A stretch of DNA of 64,000 bases from Aquimarina spongiae (GTDB lineage: Bacteria; Bacteroidota; Bacteroidia; Flavobacteriales; Flavobacteriaceae), in NCBI RefSeq assembly GCF_900141785.1, contig NZ_FQYP01000003.1:372001-436000 (forward strand), in the 5' to 3' direction. The translations under genes were made by a program, and so were the position numbers. Each line of letters begins with the position of its first letter. Position 1 is the stretch's first letter. Positions 56,215 through 64,000 of the stretch are shown here, one piece after another. The notes under the pieces were generated by a model. The model saw only the letters and a list, made by a program, of their open reading frames with translations. It had not been told where the DNA came from and made no database searches.

Positions 56215-57030
56215 ATGCAACAGATTATTAATTTTTTAATACGAAATAAACATTCTTTGTTGTTTCTGTTGCTGTTTTTGCTATCACTGATCTTTACTAT
56301 TCAATCGCATTCTTACCATAAAAGCAAATTTGTGAGTTCTACCAACTTTTTGAGTGGAGGAATTTATGAATGGCAGCGATCGGTTAAAGACTATTTCAAA
56401 CTGAGAAATGAAAATAAACGGTTACTTACCGAAAATGAAATGCTTCGCAATCAACTAAGTGCTTTGGGAGTAGACTCAGTTGCTACCCAATATCTCGATA
56501 CTACAAATTTTGATAAGCCTTATACGTTTATTAAAGCAAGAGTAATCAAAAACGATTATAGTAAATCTGATAATTATTTGCTAATCGATCGTGGAGCAAA
56601 AGACAGTATCATTCCTGATATGGGAGTAATAACCGACAAAGGAATTATCGGAATTATAGAAAATACCTCAAAGAATTACAGCAGGGTTATCTCGATACTC
56701 AATAGCAATTCCAGAATCAACGCAGGTTTAAAAAACTCTGATCAATACGGTTCGTTAGTATGGAATGGAAAAGATCCTAATACTTTACAACTGGAAACAG
56801 TGCCCAGGCAAGCTGTACTCAAAGAAGGTGATACCATCATCACACATGGTCGATCTACCATTTTCCCTAGAGGAATAGGCATAGGAACCATTGCCAACTA
56901 CAAACTAGACGAAAACAAAAGCTATTACTTGATCGATGTGAAGTTGTTTAATGATATGACTAATATCGGTTTTGTATACACTATAAAGAATAGAGATACC
57001 GAAGAAATTAAGAATCTAGAGAATGAATAA
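56215..57030 (+). CDS. mreC: Rod shape-determining protein MreC
   Basis: A 271-residue bitopic inner-membrane protein that links MreB to the wall synthases. A TM helix (KHSLLFLLLFLLSLIFTIQ) is followed by a coiled coil (KLRNENKRLLTENEMLRNQL) and the beta-rich MreC core (IDRGAKDSIIPDMGVITDKG, SNSRINAGLK). It overlaps mreD by 8 nt. Confidence 0.95.
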   Translation: MQQIINFLIRNKHSLLFLLLFLLSLIFTIQSHSYHKSKFVSSTNFLSGGIYEWQRSVKDYFKLRNENKRLLTENEMLRNQLSALGVDSVATQYLDTTNFDKPYTFIKARVIKNDYSKSDNYLLIDRGAKDSIIPDMGVITDKGIIGIIENTSKNYSRVISILNSNSRINAGLKNSDQYGSLVWNGKDPNTLQLETVPRQAVLKEGDTIITHGRSTIFPRGIGIGTIANYKLDENKSYYLIDVKLFNDMTNIGFVYTIKNRDTEEIKNLENE

Positions 57031-57529
57031 AGACACCCTATCACATATTGGCAGGTTTGTTATTCTGATTTTGGTTCAGACCTTTATTCTGAATCACATT
57101 AATTTCCTGGGATGGTTAAATCCATACATTTATATCATCTTCATCTTATTAGCCCCTCTAAACATCAACAAAAGTTTGTTTCTCCTGCTTAGCTTTATAC
57201 TAGGTCTTACTATTGATATGTTTGGAGATTCTGGAGGCGTTCATGCAGCCGCTTGTTTGATTATTGCATTTTTTAGACCCGTTGCATTACGTACTGTTTT
57301 TGGATTGAGTTACGAGTTTCAAACTGTGAAACTTGGCAATACCGGTTTTGGTGAAAAACTAGCTTATGTAACGCTTATGGTTTTAACACATCATATCGTG
57401 CTTTTTTCACTTGAAATTTTTAACTTCTCTCACATACTATTAATACTCAAAAAAACGTTATTTTCCAGTTTATTCACCATTATGATTACCATGTTGGTGC
57501 TGGTTTTGTTTAGAAGAAATGATTCATGA
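57023..57529 (+). CDS. mreD: Rod shape-determining protein MreD
   Basis: A 168-residue integral membrane protein with about five TM helices. Motifs include FILNHINFLGWLNPYIYIIF and DMFGDSGGVHAAACLIIAFF, the latter typical of Bacteroidetes MreD. It overlaps mreC (8 nt) and mrdA (4 nt), so translation is coupled. Identification rests on gene order and topology as much as on sequence. Confidence 0.92.
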   Translation: MNKDTLSHIGRFVILILVQTFILNHINFLGWLNPYIYIIFILLAPLNINKSLFLLLSFILGLTIDMFGDSGGVHAAACLIIAFFRPVALRTVFGLSYEFQTVKLGNTGFGEKLAYVTLMVLTHHIVLFSLEIFNFSHILLILKKTLFSSLFTIMITMLVLVLFRRNDS

Positions 57530-59391
57530 GAAAGTTACTGCTGTATTTAATTATTGTTACTACAGGTTTTGTGTTTGTCGCAAGGCTCTTTTATCTACAA
57601 ATATATAACACTTCTTTTGCCTCATTATCCGAAGACAATGCAATCAAAGTAATTTACGACTACCCCCAACGGGGAGCAATATACGACAGAAATGCCCGGC
57701 TGTTGGTAACCAACCAACCTTCGTATGATGTAATGGTTATCCCAAGAGAATTAAAACCTTTTGACACCTTAGAATTCTGTTCTATTCTGAATATTACCAA
57801 GGATAAGCTTATCAAAAGATTGCATAAGGCAAGAATATATTCACCCAGGGTACCTTCTATCATTATTCCTCAGTTAACCAAAGATGAATATGCCTATTTG
57901 CAGGAAAAAATGAGGAAATTCGAAGGTTTTTATATCCAGAAACGATCACTTAGAGATTATCAAACCGAGAATGCTGCTAACGTTTTAGGATATATTGGCG
58001 AGGTAAATGAGGGAATTATCAAAAGAGATCCTTATTATCTATCTGGAGATCTTATTGGTATCGATGGGGTAGAGAAACAATATGAAAAAGAACTTCGAGG
58101 CATTAAAGGAGTAAAGCGAATCCAAAAAGATCGATTCAATCGAGATATTGGTCCCTATAAAAATGGAAAATTTGATACCTTACCGGTAAACGGAAAAGAT
58201 CTCACCATTACTATTGATGCAAAACTCCAGGCGTACGGCCAGAGGTTGATGCAAAATAAACGAGGAGGTATTGTTGCTCTCGAACCTGCTACAGGAGAAA
58301 TCCTGGCACTGGTTACAGCACCAACCTACAAACCAGAATTATTAGTTGGACGAAAAAGATCGCCAAATTTTACCAAGCTCTATTACGATACGATTGCAAA
58401 ACCATTATTTGACAGAGGTCTACAAGGGGAATATCCTCCTGGTTCTCCTTTTAAAACCATTAATGCCCTTATCGGCTTGCAAGAAGGTGTTATCGATACC
58501 AAAGAAAGTGTTTCTTGCAGAATGGGCTATTACTATGGTAGAAATGGAAGAAAGTTAGGCTGTCATTCGCACAGAAGCCCTCTGAGCATGGTGCCGGGAA
58601 TTGCTCATTCCTGCAATGCCTATTTTGCCACCGTTTATCGCAGGATTATTGAAAAGTACAGTACTCCACAAGAAGGCATGGATAACTGGAGAAAACATGT
58701 AGAGAGTTTTGGACTAGGGAATTACTTAGGCAATGACCTCTCTGCAGGTCGACCTGGTAAAGTACCCAGCGCCAAATATTACGATAGAGTATACCCTAAT
58801 CACAATTGGTATGCTACAGCCACTTTATCCAACTCCATCGGGCAAGGAGAAGTATTAGCAACGCCAATTCAATTGGCCAATATGACTGCTGCGATTGCAA
58901 ATCGAGGATATTATTACACTCCGCATATCATAAAAGCCATAGATGGTAAACCTATTGATAATGAAAATTATGTAAAACCAAAGTATACTACCATAGACAA
59001 AGAGCATTTTGAACCTGTTGTAAATGGTATGCATGAGGTATACACCCAAGGAACCGCTAACTTTTTGCAAGTAGAAGGTATCGACATTTGTGGAAAAACA
59101 GGTACTGCAGAAAATTATACAAAGATCGACGGCGTGAAAACTCAGCTTACTGATCATTCGGTTTTTGTTGCTTTTGCTCCAAAAGATAACCCTAAAATTG
59201 TTTTAGCGGTTTTTGTGGAGAATGGATATTGGGGAGCTCGATACGCTGGTAGAATTGCATCCTTGATGATCGAAAGTTATATAAAAGGCACTATTTCCAG
59301 AACTGATCTGGAGGAATGGGTCCTTACCCACAGTTTGGAGGAAGAATATGCCAAACCCTACAGTGGTGAACCTTTTAAAATTAACCAATAA
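57526..59391 (+). CDS. mrdA: Penicillin-binding protein 2 (elongasome transpeptidase)
   Basis: A 621-residue class B PBP that cross-links lateral peptidoglycan. N-terminal TM helix (LLYLIIVTTGFVFVARLFYL), PBP dimerisation domain, and transpeptidase with S-x-x-K in YPPGSPFKTINAL, S-x-N in SCNAYF, and K-T-G in CGKTGTAEN. A cysteine-containing insertion SCRMGYYYGRNGRKLGCHSH, typical of Bacteroidetes PBP2, follows the SxxK. Start overlaps mreD by 4 nt; stop overlaps rodA by 1 nt. Confidence 0.95.
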   Translation: MRKLLLYLIIVTTGFVFVARLFYLQIYNTSFASLSEDNAIKVIYDYPQRGAIYDRNARLLVTNQPSYDVMVIPRELKPFDTLEFCSILNITKDKLIKRLHKARIYSPRVPSIIIPQLTKDEYAYLQEKMRKFEGFYIQKRSLRDYQTENAANVLGYIGEVNEGIIKRDPYYLSGDLIGIDGVEKQYEKELRGIKGVKRIQKDRFNRDIGPYKNGKFDTLPVNGKDLTITIDAKLQAYGQRLMQNKRGGIVALEPATGEILALVTAPTYKPELLVGRKRSPNFTKLYYDTIAKPLFDRGLQGEYPPGSPFKTINALIGLQEGVIDTKESVSCRMGYYYGRNGRKLGCHSHRSPLSMVPGIAHSCNAYFATVYRRIIEKYSTPQEGMDNWRKHVESFGLGNYLGNDLSAGRPGKVPSAKYYDRVYPNHNWYATATLSNSIGQGEVLATPIQLANMTAAIANRGYYYTPHIIKAIDGKPIDNENYVKPKYTTIDKEHFEPVVNGMHEVYTQGTANFLQVEGIDICGKTGTAENYTKIDGVKTQLTDHSVFVAFAPKDNPKIVLAVFVENGYWGARYAGRIASLMIESYIKGTISRTDLEEWVLTHSLEEEYAKPYSGEPFKINQ

Positions 59392-60644
59392 TGGCAAAAT
59401 CCAGTGTAGCCGCAATAGATTGGATAACGGTCTTATTATTTTTACTACTTGTTGGATTTGGATGGGGTAACATCTACTCTGCTTCCTACGAAAATGAAGT
59501 CATCTCCTTAACAGATCTTTCTATAGTGTATGTTAAGCAAGGGTATTGGATTCTATTTAGCATCATTATCATTATTGTAATTCAAGCCATAGAAGCTAAG
59601 TTTTATGAACGCTTTGCTGGTTTGATATATGTGATTGCATTACTCTCTTTATTAGGATTGTTTGTCTTCGGAAAAACCATTTCTGGAGCCACATCCTGGT
59701 ATGCATTTGGTCCGGTTGGATTACAACCCTCAGAATTTGCAAAGGCAGCCACTGCCCTTGCTTTGGCTAAGTTTTTGAGTGATATGCAAACCAATATCAA
59801 ATCTATTCGCCATCAATTAAGAGCATTTCTTATCATTGCTTTACCTGCCCTGTTAATCATCCCACAACCTGATCCTGGTAGTGCATTGGTATATGCTGCA
59901 TTCTTCTTTCCACTTTATAGAGAAGGTCTGGCCGCCATATATTTGATCATAGGAGCTTCTGCTGCTGTACTTTTTATATTGACTTTACTGTTTGGCCCTT
60001 TGTGGGTGGTTTTAGGGATAGCAACTATCATGATCGCTATACTCGTTAAAAAAAGGAAGCAAAAACCAAAGTACTCTCGATATTTGATCACCTTAGTTTT
60101 CATAACAGGCTTTTGTTTTTCTGTAAATTACATCTTTAACAATGTATTCGAACAACGACACAGAGATCGTTTTAATATCGTTTTGGGTAAAGAAGTAGAT
60201 GCCAAAGGAATAGGATACAACACCAACCAAAGTCAGATCGCCATTGGTAGTGGTAGTTGGACCGGAAAAGGTTGGAAAGAGGGTACACAAACCAAAGGTG
60301 GTTTTGTTCCTGAACAGCATACAGATTATATTTTTAGCACTGTTGGAGAAGAATGGGGATTTCTAGGAGCCACCCTGATTATCATTTTGTTTGTGCTCCT
60401 ACTTATACGATTACTCCATTTGGCGGAACGACAAAAAAATCAATTTAGTAGGGTCTATGGATATAGTGTAATAGGGATTTTATTTATTCACTTTGCGATC
60501 AACATTGGGATGGTAACTGGTTTGATTCCAACAATAGGTATCCCTCTTCCTTTCTTTAGCTACGGAGGCTCAGGCTTATGGGGTTTCACTATCCTTCTTT
60601 TTATTTTTATTAAGCTAGATGCCAATCGAGTAAACGAGTGGTAA
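59391..60644 (+). CDS. rodA: RodA peptidoglycan glycosyltransferase
   Basis: A 417-residue SEDS-family polytopic protein (about ten TM helices), the glycan polymerase of the elongasome. Diagnostic parts are GATSWYAFGPVGLQPSEFAK, IPQPDPGSALVYAAFFF, KGGFVPEQHTDYIFSTVGEE (catalytic loop region) and PLPFFSYGGSGLWGFTILLF. It overlaps mrdA by 1 nt and ends the operon; it converges with the endonuclease gene 5 nt away, leaving no room for a long terminator. Confidence 0.95.
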   Translation: MAKSSVAAIDWITVLLFLLLVGFGWGNIYSASYENEVISLTDLSIVYVKQGYWILFSIIIIIVIQAIEAKFYERFAGLIYVIALLSLLGLFVFGKTISGATSWYAFGPVGLQPSEFAKAATALALAKFLSDMQTNIKSIRHQLRAFLIIALPALLIIPQPDPGSALVYAAFFFPLYREGLAAIYLIIGASAAVLFILTLLFGPLWVVLGIATIMIAILVKKRKQKPKYSRYLITLVFITGFCFSVNYIFNNVFEQRHRDRFNIVLGKEVDAKGIGYNTNQSQIAIGSGSWTGKGWKEGTQTKGGFVPEQHTDYIFSTVGEEWGFLGATLIIILFVLLLIRLLHLAERQKNQFSRVYGYSVIGILFIHFAINIGMVTGLIPTIGIPLPFFSYGGSGLWGFTILLFIFIKLDANRVNEW

Positions 60645-60649
60645 TCCCT

Positions 60650-61450
60650 CTAAAACTTCCAACCTTTTGTAGTTGCAGATTGCTCTATTCTCGCCTCTAT
60701 TTGATCATCAAGTTTAGCGAAGAAGTCTATTCCAGTCAATTCTTCTAGTTTATCAACCGACACTACAAAGCTTTGTAAAGGTTTTTGAGCATCTTGATGC
60801 GGTAATAAAAAAGCAATGATTTTGGGATCGGTCTCTGAGTGATCGTACACGATTTTATAAAAGTATTTTGGTACAGAAACGGCTTCATATCCTATAGATT
60901 TTAAATCATCAGACAAAACTCCCCCTGTTATTACATACACCCCATCATACCTTTTTGCCCAATACCTAATCTTCTGTTCCAGCCGATTCCATATCCCACT
61001 ATTAAACTCATGATTTTGAGGTGAAACATTTGACGTTTTGAAAGTCTCTTCAAAAGCATCATAACTAAATCTTCGATCTCCCGCCGGACATAAATGCCCT
61101 CGATCGTATCCTGATTTTTTATAATTACGCCAATCGGCAGAGGTCGATCTTACCTTTCTGTCGATTTCAAAATAAGGACGTTTGAACTCATTTTTGGACA
61201 AATGTTCTGACTTTAATTCATAAGCCACCCATTCTGCTTGTTCATGCTTTTCAGAATAAGACAAGCTATAATGATTATGTATAATAACAGAACCTGTTGT
61301 TGACGTAGGCAAATAATAAAAACTGGAGGTGTTCTTTTCGTTACCTGGAATAACAGAATTGTCCTCTTTAGTCTCCAAATAACCTTCAAAATAATAAAAG
61401 CCAATGGACACTATGATAATGAGTATTGGGTAAATGTATTTTCTATTCAA
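60650..61450 (-). CDS. DNA/RNA non-specific endonuclease
   Basis: A 266-residue nuclease of the NUC1/Serratia type. An N-terminal hydrophobic helix (IYPILIIIVSIGFYYFEGYL) anchors or secretes it. The active site motif DRGHLCPAGDRRFS contains the catalytic His in DRGH; the Mg-binding Asn is in NSGIWNRLEQKIR. Such nucleases may be periplasmic and used for nutrient recovery or DNA defence. It converges with rodA. Confidence 0.9.
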   Translation of the reverse strand: MNRKYIYPILIIIVSIGFYYFEGYLETKEDNSVIPGNEKNTSSFYYLPTSTTGSVIIHNHYSLSYSEKHEQAEWVAYELKSEHLSKNEFKRPYFEIDRKVRSTSADWRNYKKSGYDRGHLCPAGDRRFSYDAFEETFKTSNVSPQNHEFNSGIWNRLEQKIRYWAKRYDGVYVITGGVLSDDLKSIGYEAVSVPKYFYKIVYDHSETDPKIIAFLLPHQDAQKPLQSFVVSVDKLEELTGIDFFAKLDDQIEARIEQSATTKGWKF

Positions 61451-61626
61451 AGCAATAGTATAGTATTAGTTTGCGACAAAAGTAATGAAATATTACCTGC
61501 TATTTTACTGCTTTGTAGTACTCAAGTTTCAAGAAAATGGGAATTAAAAAATTTGATTTATGATAAAAAGCGAGTTATTTTTAAAAGATATTTACAATCT
61601 TAAAACAACTCATCTCACACCATATC

Positions 61627-63216
61627 ATGGAACACAATATTGAAAAAATAGTAGAAAGCGTTCTTATCGAGAATGGCATAGGAAATTATAACAAAAAAGA
61701 TTTAGAACTTCAATTACAAATTCACCCTAATTACCCAAGTTTTCAATCCATTACAGATGCTTTGGATTATTTTGACATAGATAACATAGCTATAAAAGTG
61801 CCTCGAGATGCTCTGGATCAACTTCCTAAAAGTTTTATTTCTTTGGTGAAAAACGGAAATTCGGATGAAATTGTAGCAGTGAACAAAAAGAGTAAAACTA
61901 TAGAAATAAAACATAGTAGTTTAAAGAAAAAGAAATACTCCTTTGAAGATTTCAAACAAATATGGGTTACTAATGTTATTGCTGTAGAAGACAACTCTTC
62001 TAATAACTTTATCTCTGGCCAATCTTTATTCCAGAATATACTTATCGCTATACTTTTGATTAGTGTCGGCCTTATTTTTGTCAATAGAAATTGGAGCATA
62101 GGCGAAGTATTTTTTTTAGGACTCTCGATCGCAGGATTAACTTTCAGTGTATTTGCAATTCAAGAACGTTTGGGTTATAAATCACAAACAGTTCATCAGT
62201 TTTGCACCTCTGTTGGAAAATCCAATTGTGGAGATGTGATTAATAACAATAGTGGTATCTTGTTCAAAGGGTTTTCATTAGCTGATGCGGGAGTACTTTT
62301 TTTTGGAAGCTTAACACTATATCAAATATTTCATGGTTATACTTCTGCTTTGCTAATACCTGTTCTTATAGGAGTACCTTTTGTGTTATATTCATTATAT
62401 TCTCAAGCATTCATCATTAAAACCTGGTGCGCTATCTGCTTATCCATGGGATTGGTTTCCATCGGATTAGCAGTAATTGCGCTGACTAGTCTATCCATTA
62501 ATATTAATTGGCAAACGTTACCAGGGTTAGCCTTGGTTACCTCTCTTTTTACTATTGGATACTTTTTTATCAGAGATAAAATAAAAGAAAACAAAGAATA
62601 TCGTTCGCAAAACCTGAAATTAAATCGATTTAAAAGAGATGGTCAAATATTTGGGCTTTTATATAACAACAGCGATAAAGTAGCCGATACCACCATTCTT
62701 GAAAATGAAATTATTTTAGGTAATCCCAATGCGAATTTTAAAATTATCAGTCTTACCAATCCAATGTGTGGTTTTTGCAAAAATGCTTTTGAGGCTTATA
62801 GCCGTCTTTTGAAATCTATGGGAGAACACCTACAGATAGTTGTACGTTTAAGCATTAATCCAGAGGAAACCAACAATCAGGCAACAAAAATAGGGCTTCG
62901 CCTTTTTGAAATATATGATACACAAGGATCTCAAGCTTTTATTGAAGCGTATACTAGTTGGTTTGCAGACAGGACTTTTTCTAAGTGGATCAAAAAGTTT
63001 GGCACTCCAAATAATAATATGAAACACAATGAAATCTTTAAAAAACAAATAAATTGGGCCAATAAACATGAATTGCACTACACCCCTGCATCTATAATTA
63101 ACGGGACTATTTATCCAAAGAAATACACCTATGATGAGTTCTTTTATTTTGTAAGCATGTTGATTGAACAACAAAAAAGCCAAACGGTTAATGAAGATAA
63201 AACTGTGGAAGTATAG
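61627..63216 (+). CDS. C39-like/VKOR/thioredoxin fusion protein, disulfide formation
   Basis: A 529-residue membrane protein. N-terminal about 125 residues resemble a C39 peptidase-like fold (LQLQIHPNYPSFQSITDALD) but lack the usual catalytic cysteine near the start. Then a VKOR domain with four or five TM helices, loop cysteines near 193 and 201 (FCTSVGKSNCGD) and CxxC at about 268-271 (TWCAICLSMG). A C-terminal thioredoxin-like domain has CxxC at about 380-383 (NPMCGFCKNAF). VKOR-Trx fusions make disulfides. The C39-like part and a GG-leader peptide gene next door suggest it matures or exports that peptide. Confidence 0.85.
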   Translation: MEHNIEKIVESVLIENGIGNYNKKDLELQLQIHPNYPSFQSITDALDYFDIDNIAIKVPRDALDQLPKSFISLVKNGNSDEIVAVNKKSKTIEIKHSSLKKKKYSFEDFKQIWVTNVIAVEDNSSNNFISGQSLFQNILIAILLISVGLIFVNRNWSIGEVFFLGLSIAGLTFSVFAIQERLGYKSQTVHQFCTSVGKSNCGDVINNNSGILFKGFSLADAGVLFFGSLTLYQIFHGYTSALLIPVLIGVPFVLYSLYSQAFIIKTWCAICLSMGLVSIGLAVIALTSLSININWQTLPGLALVTSLFTIGYFFIRDKIKENKEYRSQNLKLNRFKRDGQIFGLLYNNSDKVADTTILENEIILGNPNANFKIISLTNPMCGFCKNAFEAYSRLLKSMGEHLQIVVRLSINPEETNNQATKIGLRLFEIYDTQGSQAFIEAYTSWFADRTFSKWIKKFGTPNNNMKHNEIFKKQINWANKHELHYTPASIINGTIYPKKYTYDEFFYFVSMLIEQQKSQTVNEDKTVEV

Positions 63217-63225
63217 AAACAAAAA

Positions 63226-63258
63226 AAAGAGATTACCTAAAGTTTAGGTAATCTCTTT
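63226..63258. terminator. Bidirectional terminator between VKOR and peptide genes
   Basis: A 15-bp perfect stem, AAAGAGATTACCTAA (63226-63240) with TTAGGTAATCTCTTT (63244-63258), loop AGT. A second 9-bp hairpin TTACACTTC/GAAGTGTAA follows at 63266-63286. Both are next to the convergent genes. Confidence 0.85.
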
Positions 63259-63305
63259 AACCAAATTACACTTCTATGAAGTGTAAATGGCAAAAAAAAT
63301 TAGAA

Positions 63306-63467
63306 TTATTCTCTAACTAAAATCCTAATAATTCCACTATCGCAAAAAGTAATCGTCGTATCTCCAATTACATGTTTGCGACATTCTCCACCTCTAATTT
63401 TTTCAGGTGCTTTGATAGGATCGAACATTTCGAGACCCAATAGCTCGTCTAGCTTCTTTTTACTCAT
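63306..63467 (-). CDS. Double-glycine-leader peptide with two cysteines (putative secreted peptide or RiPP precursor)
   Basis: A 53-residue protein. A charged leader (MSKKKLDELLGLEMFDPIKA) ends in PEKIRGG, a double-glycine cleavage site; the predicted mature peptide starts ECRKHVIGDTTITFCDSG and has two cysteines that could form one disulfide. The upstream in-frame ATG at 63524 would add 19 unlikely residues, so the start at 63467 is used. It faces the VKOR-Trx-C39-like gene and follows a truncated gene on its own strand. Whether it is a bacteriocin, a signal or a modified peptide is not known. Confidence 0.7.
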   Translation of the reverse strand: MSKKKLDELLGLEMFDPIKAPEKIRGGECRKHVIGDTTITFCDSGIIRILVRE

Positions 63468-63501
63468 AATATTTAGATTTAAAATTAATTCGTTTTTACA
63501 A

Positions 63502-64000
63502 CTACATATTCGTAATTGAGACAATTTCCTCGACGTTTTTGTTGGAGATTAACAACCCCTTTTTCTCATATAAGATTTCAAGCAATCTAAACGTTAATTC
63601 CTCTGGCCATTCTTCAAATAAGTCCTGTAAGAGGTCGGAAATCGTATTTTCTTTACCAGTATTTAATCTTCTAACCATCTCGATAATATCATCAGAATAA
63701 TTGATCATAAGCTTCTGTCCTTTTACAAAAAGATGAAGTTTTCCTGAAATTTGACTGTGGTAATACTCTATTTTATAAGGTAAATCCAAAGAGATCGAGC
63801 TGTTTTTTGACATTCCCACATGCTCTTTTGCTACTTTGCTTTTGAGAGATTTACTAAAGTTCAAGCTACTTTTAAGAGAGTACTGATAATCCTTGATTTC
63901 CATCTTTAAAAGATCCAAGAAGGATATTTTACTAAGAAAGTCTTTACTCTTTACATCCTTTGTTAATTCAGGATATAAATCTAATAGGGGATCTTTTTGA
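63502..64000 (-). CDS. Incomplete gene at window edge, unknown (C-terminal part)
   Basis: The reading frame is open from the stop at 63502 to the window end and continues beyond it, so only the C-terminal about 165 residues are seen. A winged-helix-like end (DDIIEMVRRLN, ISDLLQDLFEEW, LTFRLLEILYEKKGLLISN) follows a beta segment (SISLDLPYKIEYYHSQISGK, LHLFVKGQKLMIN). Winged-helix C-termini of this sort occur in JmjC-type oxygenases of the ROXA group, but the match is only by shape. It lies upstream of the GG-leader peptide on the same strand (34-nt gap), so it may modify or process that peptide. Confidence 0.5.
   Translation of the reverse strand, partial: QKDPLLDLYPELTKDVKSKDFLSKISFLDLLKMEIKDYQYSLKSSLNFSKSLKSKVAKEHVGMSKNSSISLDLPYKIEYYHSQISGKLHLFVKGQKLMINYSDDIIEMVRRLNTGKENTISDLLQDLFEEWPEELTFRLLEILYEKKGLLISNKNVEEIVSITNM

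Overview
The window looks like a chromosomal segment of a marine-type Flavobacteriaceae (Bacteroidetes). The support is the AT-rich sequence, TAnnTTTG-type -7 promoter elements, a DUF5686/carboxypeptidase-regulatory outer membrane protein, a PorT-family barrel, paired ExbD genes beside a MotA/TolQ/ExbB protein, many SPII lipoproteins, and an ECF sigma factor paired with a TPR anti-sigma-like protein. I see no rRNA, CRISPR array, transposase or prophage. One tRNA gene is present, tRNA-Ser(GGA).

Layout. 1-8.7 kb is housekeeping: pyrH-frr with a strong terminator, a DUF5686 outer membrane protein, an MMPL/RND exporter and asnS. 8.7-31.2 kb is an accessory stretch. It holds a metzincin lipoprotein, a TetR-like regulator with an ankyrin protein and katG, an XRE/S24-like regulator divergent from a CesT/YbjN-like chaperone-PspA-YbjQ-NfeD-like-flotillin-giant AAA ATPase locus, a MarR-GNAT pair, two tandem CBM21-type lipoproteins, and a lipoprotein/7TM/histidine kinase/response regulator set. 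asnS and rpoN, which I recall as close neighbours in many flavobacteria, flank this stretch. 31.4-40.7 kb returns to core genes: rpoN, a PAP2-like membrane protein, a PorT-family barrel, two exbD pairs, a small membrane protein and an exbB-like gene, tRNA-Ser, asparaginase, a TatD nuclease and a small conserved protein.

40.9-49.9 kb is an ECF-sigma locus. The sigma and TPR anti-sigma genes run leftwards. To the right lie a lipoprotein, a beta-lactamase-fold serine hydrolase, a PKD/beta-barrel protein, a TPR-CHAT caspase-like protein and a retropepsin-like protease. The first two rightward genes share a roughly 46-bp promoter-like block at exactly the same distance from the start codon. An intergenic region at 49.9-50.2 kb carries an array of GTAC-centred palindromes.

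50.3-60.6 kb holds a lipoprotein, a MacB-type permease, purH and the rod-shape operon mreB-mreC-mreD-mrdA-rodA. The right end has a DNA/RNA non-specific endonuclease, then a C39-like/VKOR/thioredoxin fusion facing a tiny double-glycine-leader peptide with two cysteines and a gene cut by the window edge. This looks like the edge of a peptide maturation and export cluster.

The strongest candidates for undescribed biology are the CHAT/retropepsin ECF locus with its duplicated promoter block, and the GG-leader peptide beside the VKOR-thioredoxin fusion. Function calls rest on motifs and gene order read by eye; no database search was run.
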